Shown piece by piece: positions 35,400 to 47,950 of a DNA stretch of 64,000 bases (position 1 is the first letter of the stretch; every line of letters starts with the position of its first letter). Under the pieces are notes generated by a model. The model saw only the letters and a list, made by a program, of their open reading frames with translations, searched no databases and was not told the DNA's origin. The DNA lies in the NCBI GenBank assembly GCA_050084515.1, contig CM114272.1:9982001-10046000 (forward strand), read 5' to 3'. The position numbers were made by a program, and so were the translations under genes. The stretch is from Blasia pusilla. Its lineage: Eukaryota; Marchantiophyta; Marchantiopsida; Blasiales.

Positions 35400-38300
35400 G
35401 CACAGGCACTTACTAGTGTTAGTAGAAATTTGTATCAATGCTATAGGAAGTCTAATCTTGCATAAACAAACGTCCATGCACGTACAAAATCCACTCTAAT
35501 ATTAACAAGTGTGAACCTACTATTTTCAAAGGAACCTTCCTTCTCAAGAAGAGCTTTACTTCTTTAGGAGTATAAGTATACGAAAAATTAATCCCCCCTC
35601 CTCTCTCCTTGTAGAAGTATAGATATCGCCATTTTCTTTTATGTTTTTAATTTTCACTCAGAGTTTACCTGCTGAATTCTTTTTAAGTCTCTTCCAATTT
35701 TAAATCTTTGTTCTTTGTAGGAATAGAGAGGGTATATCCCTACCCTCTCTTTGCCTCTATTTTCCATTTTGCCATGAGATGCCACGAATGGAAAGATGTA
35801 GATGAACTATTTTCCCTCTCCTTCAAAATGGGTAGGGATTGGTGGACACTTCATGAATGTAAAGAGAAGGCCCATTTATTTATATCCCTTTGTATAGATT
35901 GAGGGACTCCCACCAACTTTATATATCTCTTTGCAATTTAAAATTCTATATGTTTTATAAAAAAAATACTAATTAAGACTTGTGAAGGACCGTGCCATAC
36001 ACATTTATGCCTCCGGTCTTGTAATTACATATTTATATATATGCCCAGTTAGTTCTAAAAACTGCCACATATGATAAATTCTTAAACCAAAAAAGACACT
36101 TGTCTAACTTTAAAGTTGTCGCGGTTTCATAAACACTCCTAAAATTATAGTATAGATTCTAAAATCATTCCTATGTTGAAATTCAATGTTTCCTCCCTCC
36201 CTGTCCTCCCTTCAAAATTCCATATCCCTACTTTCATTTCCAATTGAGAGTTGAACATTGAAAAGAAACTCCATACAAATCTTTCATTGTTCAAGAAATT
36301 TATCTCCTTCTTTCTTTCCCTTGACGAACAAACCCAACCTTATCTCTCATCTAAAATTATCAATTTAATTTCACTTCCATCTCCATCCTCTATATTGTTG
36401 GTAGTGTAGTCCATATTTGCTATTGCTATTTATGCATCTGAGAGTTGTATTGTCCCAACCGGGGTTACGTTAGGAACTTCACTCTCTAGTTGTGTATTAG
36501 CATTAAACCCTCTAGGTTGCAAATGATTATTTCATGATAGGTCTACACTCTTTACCACTATCCTTCTTCATCATGCTTTTTTTTGCATAACAACTTTCCA
36601 TCATGGCCTATCTTCTACATCTACATAAAATACTTGATCTACTTGGCTAGGAAAAACAAAATGATCATAGTTCAAGGGCAAGAATTTCTAAAGTTTGCTA
36701 GTAGGAACCCATTCTCATCATTAAGTATGGTAGGGACTTTGTGACATATAAAGAGAATGTTGTGGTGGTTCTAATTTTATAATTGGTGCTCTAATTACTG
36801 CTCACTTAAATAATGTCAAAGATTATATTTTTCCTGGCCAACATCTTCATATCCATATCAAATAAATTTTAATTTATATGTAAAAAACCCAAACGTTTCT
36901 TGAAAATCTATGTTGAATTTCTTTTAGATGAATTCATAATATATCTTTCTCCATTTTTATTTTAGGGATTTCTAAAATCGTTGAAGGTAAAGTGGTTTTT
37001 AATTTGCAAAATGGGGAATCTTTTGAATGGAGTAGGACATATTTTATTCACATGCATGTTGAATTGCATGTCATAAGAGTATTAAAAGGAAAATTAGTAA
37101 CATTCCACATATTTACAATTATTATTTTCTAACATAAATCTATAGAGCTAGTTTCTTCCTAAATTTCCTTGGAAAAAATTTCTTATGGGGTCGTTTATGG
37201 AGTATAGGGAGTATACTTACACTAAGCTCCATTGAATTGCATATCCATATATCTTAGCTTGAGACAACAAATCAACCTAGATAAATGGACACGGATCTAG
37301 TAGGGCTTAGTAGGAACTCACTTTCCTCATTGAGGAAATGTCTCCCTCAGGATGAAAATCCCATTATCTCATAAAACATTGAAAATGGAAGGTGGGAAGA
37401 GGGGAAAGGGATTAGACTTGAAAATGGGAGATGGAAAGTGGCATTAGAATTGTAACTTAGACATTCTTCCCCGCCTTGCCACGATTCTTCTTCTGCCTCA
37501 AAGGAGACTTCCCTTTGGCTACTCGAATCTGTCGTAAGCCTTTCGGGGAAGATTGTCAAGATGTTGCATCATAGTCTTTATCCGACTGACTATTACTACT
37601 GAACCCTTTCTCTTCATCATTTGAGGAGTCCTCCGACATAATTTCTTAATGTACATCACTCCGAGTATTGTATACCGTTGGAGTTGATGAACAAGCACCC
37701 TCGCTAGTTCATCCACTCTTTTTGAAACTTTTTTTTTTTTGAGGTGGAAGAACTCTCCTTCAAACCAAATTGACAGCCAATCAATTCAATGTCAGTAAGA
37801 TAATAGTCACAAAGGATGAAAATTGAAACCATTGCAGCCTAATTCCATCGAAGTGCCACTTCAAAGAATACTTCTCACTAAAACTCCTCCCCAAGTTTCC
37901 TTGTCGCCTCTCTCTCACAAAAGCCACTCACTCTCACATAGATGGTGGTATTTACTGCAAGGACTCTCCTCTACAATGCGGGCCTTGTCATTAGTCTCAG
38001 AGTCTCTACCCACCTTCGATGGTATGATCATTCAAACGCTAATGAAATTGGACTCGATGTAAAACTACAAATAAATAAATAGGTCTGATTGTAAGTACTT
38101 CTCTATGAATTTCTTTTCAAAAATATATATGTCATCAAGTTGGGTAAAGTACCTCAAAAAATAATCCAAAACCGAAAAAAAACATTTAGAAAACTCAAAT
38201 TTCACAAGTCCAAGTTATACTATTATCATTGAAAAGCTTGCTCACTTAAAAACTTTACAAGGTAAAGTTGCTACTCTACTTCTGAAGAATAACACCAATA

Positions 38301-38687
38301 TGCATCAAGTAACTATTCATCTTGACTATTTGAGCTACTATTTTGCTCCTTCGCGTAGCGAGGAGGTTCTTGTCGTGGCAACGCCGGTCATGTTCCGAGG
38401 GAACGAAGACTGAATCAAGGTTAGGGTCATAGTAAGAAATTGTGGAGAATTTCTTGATGCAGTAGCTTCTACTCTTGAAATGTTCCAAAGATCAGATACC
38501 AAACGGTTGGAGCGTTGGGGTACTTAGGAGATGAAGAATCATGCAAGCTGATTTTTCATGCAAGCTGATTTCGCTGATTTGGTACTTAGGTAAACAGAGT
38601 GGAAGTGGTTGCTCATATATGCGACAGAGTACATGAAAATTCAGAGCTGTAACTTGAGTTAATACAAACCCCTCACCACCCGATTTA
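35400..38687. other. AT-rich non-coding DNA
   Basis: Only short open frames without domains are present. A poly-T run lies at about 37728-37740. A 17-bp direct repeat (atcatgcaagctgattt type) occurs at about 38536-38570, just left of the inverted-LTR element. Confidence 0.5.
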
Positions 38688-38692
38688 ATGTG

Positions 38693-39854
38693 TGTGATAC
38701 CCACAATTTTGTAATCTTGAAGAATATATCTTTTTATTCAACAAAGACTCTTGTATATTATGATTTTGATTATGATTATCTATTATTATGAAGAAGAATA
38801 AGTGAATCACCAAGCTCCGAAGACAAGGTAGAGAGATGAAGATCAAGGATTTGCCTTTGAGGAGAATCAAAAGCTGTAAAGAAGTATAAAGGATCAACGC
38901 GAAGCTCAGCGAAGCCCAGCGAAGCTTAACCAAGTCTAACGAAGCTTAACGAAGCTCTATATACGAAGTACTCCGCTATTGAACGAAGAGCGAAGCACGA
39001 AGAAGAAAGAAGAACTTCGTCCTCCGGAAATTTAGCACAGCGAATTGAGATTCGAAATGACACATAGTTTACAGAATGAGACTAGGAAAGGGCGCGACCC
39101 TTTGTATCAAATTGGTAGTTAGGACTGTTTTGTAACGCGGATTCATAGGGATCCTAGGAAAAGCTAAGAGAACCATAGATCTAGGTAGTTACAGATATTG
39201 AAAAGACACACCCTTCATCAAGAACGCTTCGGATCATAGAAACGATCCTACTCTCGAGAATATTTAAGAAACAGGACAGAAGCTATTATCATCATTCGCT
39301 CATGAAGTCCTTATGCTGTAGGAATGGTCCGAGCAAGAGAGATGTACCCTCTCGAGCTTGTAGATACTTTGAAGTCTTCCAATTCTTGATGGAGTAGTAA
39401 AGCATTCATTCATTCATTCAGATGTGCGAGGCTTATGTCTGAACATTCTTTTTGGGTCTGCTGAGTGAAGAGTGAATCAGGCTAACCTTTCTCATCAATG
39501 GAATAATCAATATAAAGTTGTATGAAATCTGTTTGAGAGAGTAACTGCGCCTGACGGATTGAGTTCGAAAGTAGGAGAAGCCAACTTTATTCTTGAGGTC
39601 TCTGTGAGATTCCGAGATGATGAGAGAACAAATTGCCTGAGCGTCCTTTAAAATCCACTCGAGAGAATTGAAGAAGAAAACATAGGTACTAAGAAGGATC
39701 GGAAGCTGATACTGGAATACTACAATTGAATTACATAATCAATTACACTTTTACAACATAATCATCACCTTATACTCTCTTTTCATCCAACGATGATCCT
39801 CTTGGGGATCGAACTCTACAATTGACTGTAAATAAGAAACACTTAGACATTACA
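38693..39854 (+). repeat. Left LTR of the Athila-like element
   Basis: It is 1162 bp, TGTGATACCC…CATTACA. A TATA box (tctatatacgaag) lies at about 38956-38968 inside a run of gcgaagc/cgaagc motifs (38898-39005). It is similar along its whole length to 47951-49113 in reverse orientation, with a few scattered differences (for example around 39450-39480 and 39540-39570). Confidence 0.9.
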
Positions 39855-39871
39855 TATAGTCGAAGACTTTT

Positions 39872-39889
39872 TGGCGCCGCTGCCGGGGA
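39872..39889 (+). other. Primer binding site, Asp tRNA type
   Basis: TGGCGCCGCTGCCGGGGA is, with one mismatch, complementary to the 3' end of plant tRNA-Asp, the primer commonly used by Athila/Tat-like elements. It lies 17 nt from the LTR end, farther than usual. Confidence 0.85.
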
Positions 39890-40118
39890 TCATATCCTTG
39901 GCTGAGAACGGAGAGAAAGATCCATGGGGAAGCAGGGAACGGAGAAAGAAGCTTCGCTCCTAGACAACCCACATTCTAATTCTTACTAAAGACCATCGGC
40001 TAGCTCTAGCGACCCCCGTAAGACAATGTATGCTCGAAGATAAGAATATAGTTGCTGCATTGGTGCTAGAGAAGATAGGCCAACTAATTAGAATGGTCAA
40101 AGAACCGGTCGCCGAACG

Positions 40119-42506
40119 GTGCTTTGCCCATGGACGATAGTTGTACTTGGTGAAAACCCGGTACTTTTGTCTATGGGAGGAAAACCTGGCAGGAAGCATA
40201 GGAGCACCAGGCACCCTCCTGTAGATGTAAAAGAATCGATAGTTAACCTCCATCCATGGACCCTTACCCTATCGCCACCGTGGGGTGATTGCGAGTTGCC
40301 AAATCCCCAAGAAACTTATGGAAGGCTCTCGGCCCTCTTCGAGAAGAGCAATGAGCCGATCGGTGATGGCGGTGAGGAACAAGAACCGGCTTGAGACCCC
40401 CTGGTTCGTCTCTCGAGTCTTCGCCTCGCCCAAAGACGAAGACCAAGAAGAAAGAAAGGGACAAATTTCCCCACGCCCCCCTGCCGGTTCGCGATGGGGA
40501 CGAAGAGTAGATCCGGGACCCCTTTGGAGAGTCGAAGCGAGGAGCCGATCGAGCACGTCGGGCGGCACCTTTACCTCCTCCTTCACGAGCATCAAGCCCG
40601 GAGCCAGCAGGAGAGCCTGTGCCCATGGCCAACACTAGAAAAACTCTGCTCGGTACCCCACCTTTGCTTTGGAGGCCGACGAGACGATGTGGATAACTTT
40701 ATTCTTGAATTCACCCATGTCGCAAAAGCCAACGGGAAGGGGCAGAGGAGGATTTGTTATGAGTCTTCTGGGCCTGCTCAAGAAGCAAGCAAGCGGTGGT
40801 ATGAAGGTCTCGGGCGAAGTCACGGAGACTGGAAAAGGGTCGTGGAATCCTTCCTACACGAGTTCGCGACTTGGAGTTCGAGGACAAAGGCTTCTTACAA
40901 AGCCGCGACTGAAGCGAAGAAAGAAGGAAACTCTTCGGAATATACCCAACGGTTCCGAGCCTTGTGAATAAGCTAGAACACACGACTACCTCCCAATTGG
41001 TAGATTGGTTCGTGTCGACTTGTCCAAAGAAATGGATAGGTATTGCCGGAGAGGTCAACGGATTCCCTAGAGGCGATCATAGCCTCTCGCCGAGGCGTCT
41101 AAGCTTCGTAAAAGTCCCGCCGAACACGAAGACGGCGTCACCAACGAAGAGGGCGTCGCGAGACTAGTGCTTCGTCCGAAAAGAAAGCGTCCTCCATCGG
41201 CTACGTAATCCTCTCTGAGGATTCGGCCTCGAGTCCCGGACTCGGAGCAGGAGGTAAAAGCTAAGAGGAAGGGGAAGAGCAGCGCGTCATCGCTCCCCAA
41301 GCACCAGACTAAAACCCGACCAATTACCAAGCGTCGCCTCGGTGGTCGGAAAGTCCAAGAAGAGGGACGGCAAGGAAGGCCGGCAAGTCGGCCATGGAGG
41401 AACTCAGTAAACAAATGGTTGAGTTGAAGGTACACCTGGCGTATGACCCCGAGAAGGCGACCGGGCTGATCAGGCCCAACGTTTGGTGTAGTAGTTGTGG
41501 AACCCAGGGGCATCTTTGTACAAGAATGCCCGCTCGCCGAGATCTGCGGTGGGTCCAGGAAGAGGCCCCTATTGAAGAAGGATGGTATGAACCAGAACAG
41601 TGGGAAGGGTGCTATGCCGTGCAAGCGGTGCCACCCCCGAACCCTGGAAGAAGCTGGATCACACGGTATGTACCTCCGGAATACGGGGAACAAAGACCCC
41701 TGAGACAGATTATGGGTCCGGCGGCCTTCACGCCACCCATCAAGAGAAAATTGTTATAATCTGCGGCAGCAAAGCGAGACCACGGGCCAATAATTGCCCA
41801 AACCCGGCGACCGGTGGGACTCAATCCCTTATGGCGCGGAAGGCGCAAGAAGGGCGGGCACACTGCCGTGGAATGCCCGGAGCCTAAGGTCCCACGTTTG
41901 TTGGTCAGGTATGTAAATACTCCAGCGGCTCAACGAGAGCCCAAGAACGATGTAAATGTACAACTGGTCCGGGTGGAAGAAGTAGTGTCCCCGAGACCAA
42001 GGCGAGTCACGACCAGCGAGGAAGACTCGACCCAAGGGGCCAACGAAGAATCATCAGACTGGCCCAAAGAATTTCAAGAAACAGTGTTGGCGGTCACCAC
42101 GAGATCAAAGAGTCAGACCGTAGGGACCCCAAAGGTAAAGAAGGGTGCTTCGTCTTCGCCTTGGCTTCGGGAGCCCAAGAACAAAGCGGTGAACACCTTA
42201 CGTGCTGGAAAGGCCATCCTCAAAGGCGATGTGGACCCGGCCTTTGACCGAAGTCATCCAAAATACTTCCATCAGGACGTGGAGGACCAGGTCCGTGCTC
42301 AAGTGCGGGAGGCCCAGGAACCAGAGGGGAAACAGACCCCAGAGAAGGCAAAGGCCAACCCAAGTACGACAGTCCAAGCCATGGCGACATCACCACTGGT
42401 CCTAGAAGCGTACGATTTACTGAGGGACTTGGCGTCAACCCCGGCCAACATAACCCTGCTGCAGTTGCTAATGGATAACCCACTATACGGAAAAATCCTG
42501 CAGTAG
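40119..42506 (+). pseudogene. Gag region with zinc knuckles (frameshifted)
   Basis: A capsid-like domain lies in 40640-40970 (LCFGGRRDDVDNFILEF, ASKRWYEGLGRSHGDWKRVV, SSEYTQRFRAL), continuing in the next frame with TSQLVDWFVSTCPKKW (to about 41045). A zinc knuckle at about 41488-41530 is split by a frameshift: CSSCGTQGH in one frame and FVQECP in the next. A second knuckle end, GHTAVECPEP, lies at about 41853. A Lys/Pro/Gln-rich segment (to 42506) leads toward protease. Several single-base frame changes show loss of function, although the sequence is otherwise well preserved. Confidence 0.75.
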
Positions 42507-42548
42507 TGGAAAATCAGCCGCAAAAGACCCAGGAAGGCAGCGAAGCAG

Positions 42549-43412
42549 TTGCCAGTGGTGGACCTGTTCCGTATCGAAGTCGAGGACTTGGGAGCCCCCA
42601 AAGTGGAGGTGGAGATTGAGGGCCATACCATTAAGAAGGTCCCCATTGATTCCGGAAGCGGAATCAATATTATGACGGAGCAAACAGCTCGGGCCCTAGG
42701 GTACACGGTGTACGAGCCCATAGGTAAGTACTTGCGGTTTGCAGATCAATCCCGGAAGAGACCCCTCGGACAGCTCAAGCAAATTCCAACCATGCTCGGG
42801 GGGGTGTTGTTTATGTTGGACTACTTAGTCTTACAGCCGCTGACCGCGACGGGCTATCCTTTGCTCATCGGAAGACCCTCGCTGTATGGCGCAAGAGTGA
42901 CTACATATTGGAAAAGGCGACGGTTCACGTTCCAGGCACCGAATCAGGACTCGAAGCGGCTCATCAAGCTGTCGTGGAAATCTCGACCACCTCAAGGAGA
43001 GACGCCACTGACTGACGACGGCTATACGTCAGATCAAGACAACACCACCGCTACTGAGTCCTCGCCCAATGTATATTATTTAGAATGTTATGAAATAGAT
43101 GAGGAGTCAGTACCCTCCAAGCCAAGGTCAACTCGAGAGGAAGAGAAGCTAGGTCATAGCACCTTCCAGTTTACCGAAAACATGGTTCAGGAGCAGGACT
43201 ATGTCCAGGTCAATATTGCAGATCAAAAATTTCTACGCCTTTCGGCGGATTTGTCTCCTACTACACTTATAAAATATAAAAGACTACTGTTTAAGTATTT
43301 GGATGTCTTTGCATACTCTATGGATGAAATGAGAGGCATTCCCGCACAATATGGTGAACACCGAATTGATCTTAAAGAGGGCGCAGTCCCGGTGCGAATG
43401 CGACAATATTGA
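42549..43412 (+). CDS. Athila-like aspartic protease and start of RT
   Basis: This 287-codon open frame contains the retropepsin motif PIDSGSGINIMTEQTA at about 42642-42689 and the flap/end block YPLLIGRPSLYGARVTTYW at about 42859-42915. An acidic linker follows, and the RT N-terminal block IPAQYGEHRIDLKEGAVPV lies at 43339-43395. It ends with a TGA after RMRQY where an Arg codon (CGA) would fit, and RT continues in the same sense. Start codon is arbitrary because the protein is normally cut from a polyprotein. Confidence 0.8.
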   Translation: MPVVDLFRIEVEDLGAPKVEVEIEGHTIKKVPIDSGSGINIMTEQTARALGYTVYEPIGKYLRFADQSRKRPLGQLKQIPTMLGGVLFMLDYLVLQPLTATGYPLLIGRPSLYGARVTTYWKRRRFTFQAPNQDSKRLIKLSWKSRPPQGETPLTDDGYTSDQDNTTATESSPNVYYLECYEIDEESVPSKPRSTREEEKLGHSTFQFTENMVQEQDYVQVNIADQKFLRLSADLSPTTLIKYKRLLFKYLDVFAYSMDEMRGIPAQYGEHRIDLKEGAVPVRMRQY

Positions 43413-44720
43413 CTGAACCCAAAGTACTCGTTGTTAGTCAAGGACGAGATCGATCAGCTTCTCGAGGCAGGAATAATCTATCCAGTGTTAAGCAGCGAGT
43501 GGGTGTCGCCCTTTGTAATTGTGCCTAAAAAACAAACGGGCAAAATCCGAGTGTGCCAGGACTATCGGAAATTAAATGCGGCCACCTTAAAAGACCACCA
43601 TCCTCTACCTTTCACCGACAGTATTTTGGATAAAGTGGCCGGGCACGAGCGTTATACCTTCTTGGACGGGTATTCGGGGTACAACCAGGTATCCATAAGA
43701 GAAAAGGATCGTCCCCTCACAACGTTCACGACGGACTGGGGAACTTTCGCATATCGCGTAATGCCTTTTGGGTTGTGCAATGCCCCAGCTACTTTCCAAC
43801 GGATGATGATCTCCATCTTCCAGGAGTATCTTCGGAAGTTTGTCGAAATCTTTTTAGACGATTTTGTATCTTTAGCACGGAGGCCGAACATCTTGAAATT
43901 TAGAGTTAACACTCGCACGTTGTCGCGAAGTGCATTTGTCCCTTCATCCGGACAAATCCTATATCGCTATGAAACAAGGAATTCTGCTGGGACACCGAGT
44001 GTCGGCGCAAGGAATTGAGGTCGACAAGGCCAAGGTGGATATTATCGTTGCATTGGAACCACCCACTAATCTCCGGGAATTGAGAGGATTCTTGGGACAT
44101 GTCGGGTATTATCGACGGTTCATTAAAAATTATGCGGTAAAAGCTGACGCTCTTACTGCATTACTTAAGAAGACCACCGAATGGGAGTGGACACCAACGT
44201 GCCAAGTGGCATTCGACACCTTAAAAGACGCATTGCAGAAGGCTCATGTACTTCGGTCCCCCGATTGGACCAAACCCTTCCACGTGTATGTAGACACGTC
44301 CTCATTTGCCATTGGAGTAGTGCTCAGCCAATTGGATGAGCACAAACATGATTTTCCAATTTACTACGCCGGCCGACAACTATCGGCGGCAGAGCAAAAA
44401 TATACAACCACCGAACGAGAGGCGTTAGGCATGGTCTTCTCGTGTAAAAAGTTCCGACACTATTTATTAGGTGCAATTTGTCTTTCATGTGGATCATTTT
44501 GCACTCGGACCCTTAATGGTGAAAGCCGACTGTCGGGGACGCATTGCACGGTGGATCTTGTTGCTACAAGAATTCACATTCGATGTGGTGACCCGTCGGC
44601 AAGGTGCATACCAATGCCGATTTTCTTTCCGGTTGAGGATGACAAACGCGACCTCACCCAATGCATCGATGATACCTTTCCCGATGAAGATCTGTTCCAG
44701 ATAACAGAGGAACGGTTGAG
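43413..44720 (+). pseudogene. Athila-like reverse transcriptase and RNase H
   Basis: RT motifs read EWVSPFVIVPKKQTG, VCQDYRKLNAATLKDHHPLP, YTFLDGYSGYNQVS, YRVMPFGLCNAPATFQRMM and the active site IFLDDFVSL with Asp-Asp at 43857-43862. A frameshift occurs near 43890-43930. The thumb (LRELRGFLGHVGYYRRFIKN) and RNase H (HVYVDTSSFAIGVVLSQLDE, TTEREALGMVFSCKKFRHYL) follow, with a second frameshift near 44470 before HVDHFALGPLMVKADCRGRI. LDGYSGYNQ and DHHPLPF wording is characteristic of Athila/Tat-type elements. Confidence 0.85.
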
Positions 44721-45989
44721 CCAGTCGTTGTATGCGGATATTCTGCGTTTTCTAATGACTCTACGACTTCCTGCCTCGATGACAGCGAAAGAACGCGCAG
44801 TTTTTTTACATCGGATAGGCCCTTATGAGCTCTGTCAAGGGGTCTTATTCAAATTAGGTGCTGATGAAGAGCATCGAAGATGCTTGGAAGCTGAAGAGGT
44901 TCACCAGGTCATCAGAGCTCTGCATATGGCTGATTCCGGTGGACACTATGCGGTAAAAAATACCGTGAAGAAAATTTTGGCCGCACAATATTGGTGGCCG
45001 ACTATGTACAAAGACGTAGGTAATTTTATTCGGAGTTGTGATGCCTGCCAAAGGGCAGGTCGACCCACGGTGACTACGCGGTGGCCTTTGGTCCCCATCA
45101 TGCCCCTAGCTCCTTTTGAAAAATGGGGCATTGACTTCGTAGGCCCTATCTCCCCGGCCACTCGCCAAACCCGGCGGAAGTATATTCTTATCGCCACGGA
45201 CTATTGTACTAAGATGGTTGAAGCAGTAGCCACGCGGAAAGATGACAGTGAAACAGTGGCTAAGTTTTTATACGAGATGATTATCACGCGTTATGACTGT
45301 CCGTTGGAACTAGTCAGTGACCGGGGGACGCACTTCCTGAACCAGACTATTGAGTCTCTCACTTCCCACTTTCCCATCGGAAAACCACTCCCTACAACCC
45401 AAAAGCCAACGGGTTGACGGAAAAATCGAACGGCCTCATTTGCCGAATATTGAATCGATTAACGGTAACCTATTCCTATGATTGGGACACAAAAATTGCC
45501 CAAAGATTATGGGCGCACCGAACAGTGAGAAGGTGACGACAAACTACACCCCATTCTTCCGACTTATGGCGTACATCCCTTAACACCTATTCAATGGGCG
45601 TTGCCCACTTATCGGGTATTGAGGGCACAAGAACGGAAGCTCATGGACGGTTATCGAACACGGGACTCGAGACTCTAGTGGAGTTGGAAGAAGCACGCAT
45701 GCTCGCGTTACAACGGACAGCCCAAGTGCAAAAAGAACGTAAGAAAGCGTTACGATCGACATCTCCGCCACAATCTATCAATGTTGGCGACTTAGTGCTA
45801 TCAGATGATAATCGGCGAATGAAGTTCCCCGGAAAATTAAAATTAAATTGGATGGGACCCTACCGGGTATTAGCCATCTATGATAATGGATCCCTCCAAT
45901 TAGAAACCTTACAGGGGGAATCGCTGCCCACGCGAGTCAATGGAATGCATGTGCGCCGGTATTATGAGCCTGAACCTGAGGATAACTGA
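44721..45989 (+). pseudogene. Athila-like integrase with GPY module
   Basis: The zinc region reads HMADSGGHYAVKNTVKK and CDACQRAG (44922-45055). Core: first Asp in KWGIDFVGPI (about 45121-45150), second in LVSDRGTHFL, and the Glu after a frameshift near 45390 in KANGLTEKSNGLI. Further frame breaks lie near 45530-45590. The C-terminal part (45594-45989) ends with NVGDLVLSDDNRRM and LNWMGPYRVLAIYDNGSLQL, the GPY/F module. Stop at 45987-45989. Confidence 0.85.
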
Positions 45990-46019
45990 AACATGAGGAA
46001 GGGGTAGCCGACGCCCGTG

Positions 46020-46215
46020 CTTCGAAGTCGAAGTCACGGCTACGAGAAGATGTCTGAGCCGTGAAGTCACGAAGCACAGAAGTTCAGGACATACAGTGCT
46101 TCGCGAAGTAGTGAAGCACAAAAGTTCAAGATAGACCGTGCTTCGCGAAGTTGCGAAGAACCGCGGTTCCAGATAGCCCATGCTTCGCGAACAGCGAAGC
46201 ACAGGCAGATAGGAA
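46020..46215. repeat. CGAAGC/GCTTCG tandem array between integrase and accessory ORF
   Basis: Three to four imperfect copies of a roughly 63-bp unit contain gtgcttcgcgaagt…gaagcacaraagttcaag. The central cttcgcgaag is a 10-bp palindrome. The same cgaagc hexamer is dense in the LTR around its TATA box (38898-39005). Confidence 0.75.
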
Positions 46216-47943
46216 GGGGAAGCGTGGCGAAGCTGCGAAGCGCCCACTTTCTTGTTACAGCCCCGGCGCCACGATCAAGAACGGACAAGGGGGGGAGCAT
46301 ACTATAAGAGCAGTCGGGCGTACCCAAGCGGGTATTTTCATGGACGGGATCACCACGAAGTTGCATAGCAGGCCAAAGCGCGGTGTCCATCGAGATCGAC
46401 CTAGCAACATGCCTCGCAAAGACGCCACACCCATTCTGCAAAGCGCGGCGATGCCGACGGTCAAGCCGTCATTGGAGCTGATCGAAGCGTTGGAGGAGCG
46501 ATCGTTGGCAACTTTCTTTCAAGCCAACTGGACTCTAACATCAGGAGAACTCCTGGGCGAGCTTTGCTCGGCGTCTGCAGTCACCAAATTTCGAAAGAAG
46601 GGTCTTCGGTATCGCGCTCAGCCCCAACACTGGACGGCGGACGACTGGAGAGCAACTTATCTGCTCCCGGCTGCGCCAGAGTACGAATATGACACGGAAT
46701 TGCTTGTCAAACATGAAGATCTTTTAGCACTCGGCTGTGTCACGTCTGAGCGGCTGGGTAGGAACGGCTACAAGGCTTCGTCACTCTCTCCGCCCGTCTT
46801 TGGTCAGTTTTGCAAACATCTAATGACCCTGTTTTATCCCACTCGTTCTTACTATCTATCGAACAAGATCTTGAAGATGTGCTACATCATCTGGAATCAA
46901 CACCTCGACCCCGAAGCCCCAGGAGTCGACTTTGCTGCTTTTGTGGACGGGCACGTACGAGGAATGGTGGACGTGCTTCATCCAAGCACGAAGTCCTTCC
47001 TCTCTCATTTCTTGATTCACGTTTACATTCACAAGCAGGAATTGACCGCAGAGGAGGCGTTAGATTGGACGCAAGTGACCCACGTCCGACTACCACGGAA
47101 AGGCGCAACTAGTACCAGGGGTAGCCGCGAAGTCACCCCGCCCTCCGAAGCACCTCAGCAACATCCGCACACTTCGGCTTTGAAGAAAGACGAAGCTATC
47201 CACGACATGCCTCAGCCAAAGCGAGGCCGGGTCATTTTGAATCACCCCCGGACCCAGAACCTGTCATGCAGGAGGATTCCGACGAGACCCCGCGGGCAAG
47301 GGATCATCAGCCTACGCTTCGTCTCATGTCGCAGACAACAGACGACATGATGTGGTTCTTGCAATTGGCAGTTCCCGTCATGAACCAACTCCACGGATTC
47401 TTCAACTCGAGGATACGGCGTCCGTGGACGATTATTTAGAAGGCTTGCACGACCTCAACTGCAGAGCCCAAGCTTCGTCAGACCACGAAGTACAGCGTCG
47501 AGTAGCAGAAACGAATCTGCAAATACGGAATCAGGAACTCGAAGAAACGCAGACCACGCTTCGCAAAACTCAGAGCGACTTGGTCGTGTCGCGACGGGCG
47601 GCTAACGCACGCCAATGGGAAAGTCTAGCGCTTAACCTCGAATGTGGGGTGGATCAGTTAGTTTCGCAGATCAAGAAGGCTTCGCACCTCATCAACAAGT
47701 ATCGACATCAGATACAACAGGTTCACACCGAATTCAAGAAGTTATCAATCCAGCATGCCGAGTCTTCGAAGCTGCTTCAAGAACATCAAGAAGCGAACAA
47801 AGACTTACTGGCACAGTGGACGGAGGCTACCGGGAGGATCGCAGTCTTGGAGGCAGAGCAGAAGCTACTCAACGAAGCCCAGATGGACCCGGACGATGTC
47901 AAAGAACAGGTCGACGAAGCAACCAAGAACGTCGAAGAGCTTC
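46151..47943 (+). CDS. Retroelement accessory ORF, globular part plus coiled coil (two frames)
   Basis: A 399-codon frame (46151-47350) and a 227-codon frame (47352-48035) lie where Athila-type elements carry their env-like ORF. The first has a helical mid-part (SLATFFQANWTLTSGELLGEL, FGQFCKHLMTLFYPTRSYYL, FLSHFLIHVYIHKQELT) with no obvious signal peptide or membrane segment, then a Pro/Lys-rich tail (PQPKRGRVIL). The second has a long heptad pattern from about 47500 to 47940, probably a coiled coil. A frame change between them, near 47230-47400, probably splits a single ancestral ORF. The end is replaced by inverted LTR sequence from 47941, so the original C-terminus is missing. A homologous relic lies at 8405-9387. 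Function unknown. Confidence 0.6.
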
Positions 47944-47950
47944 GACTATA

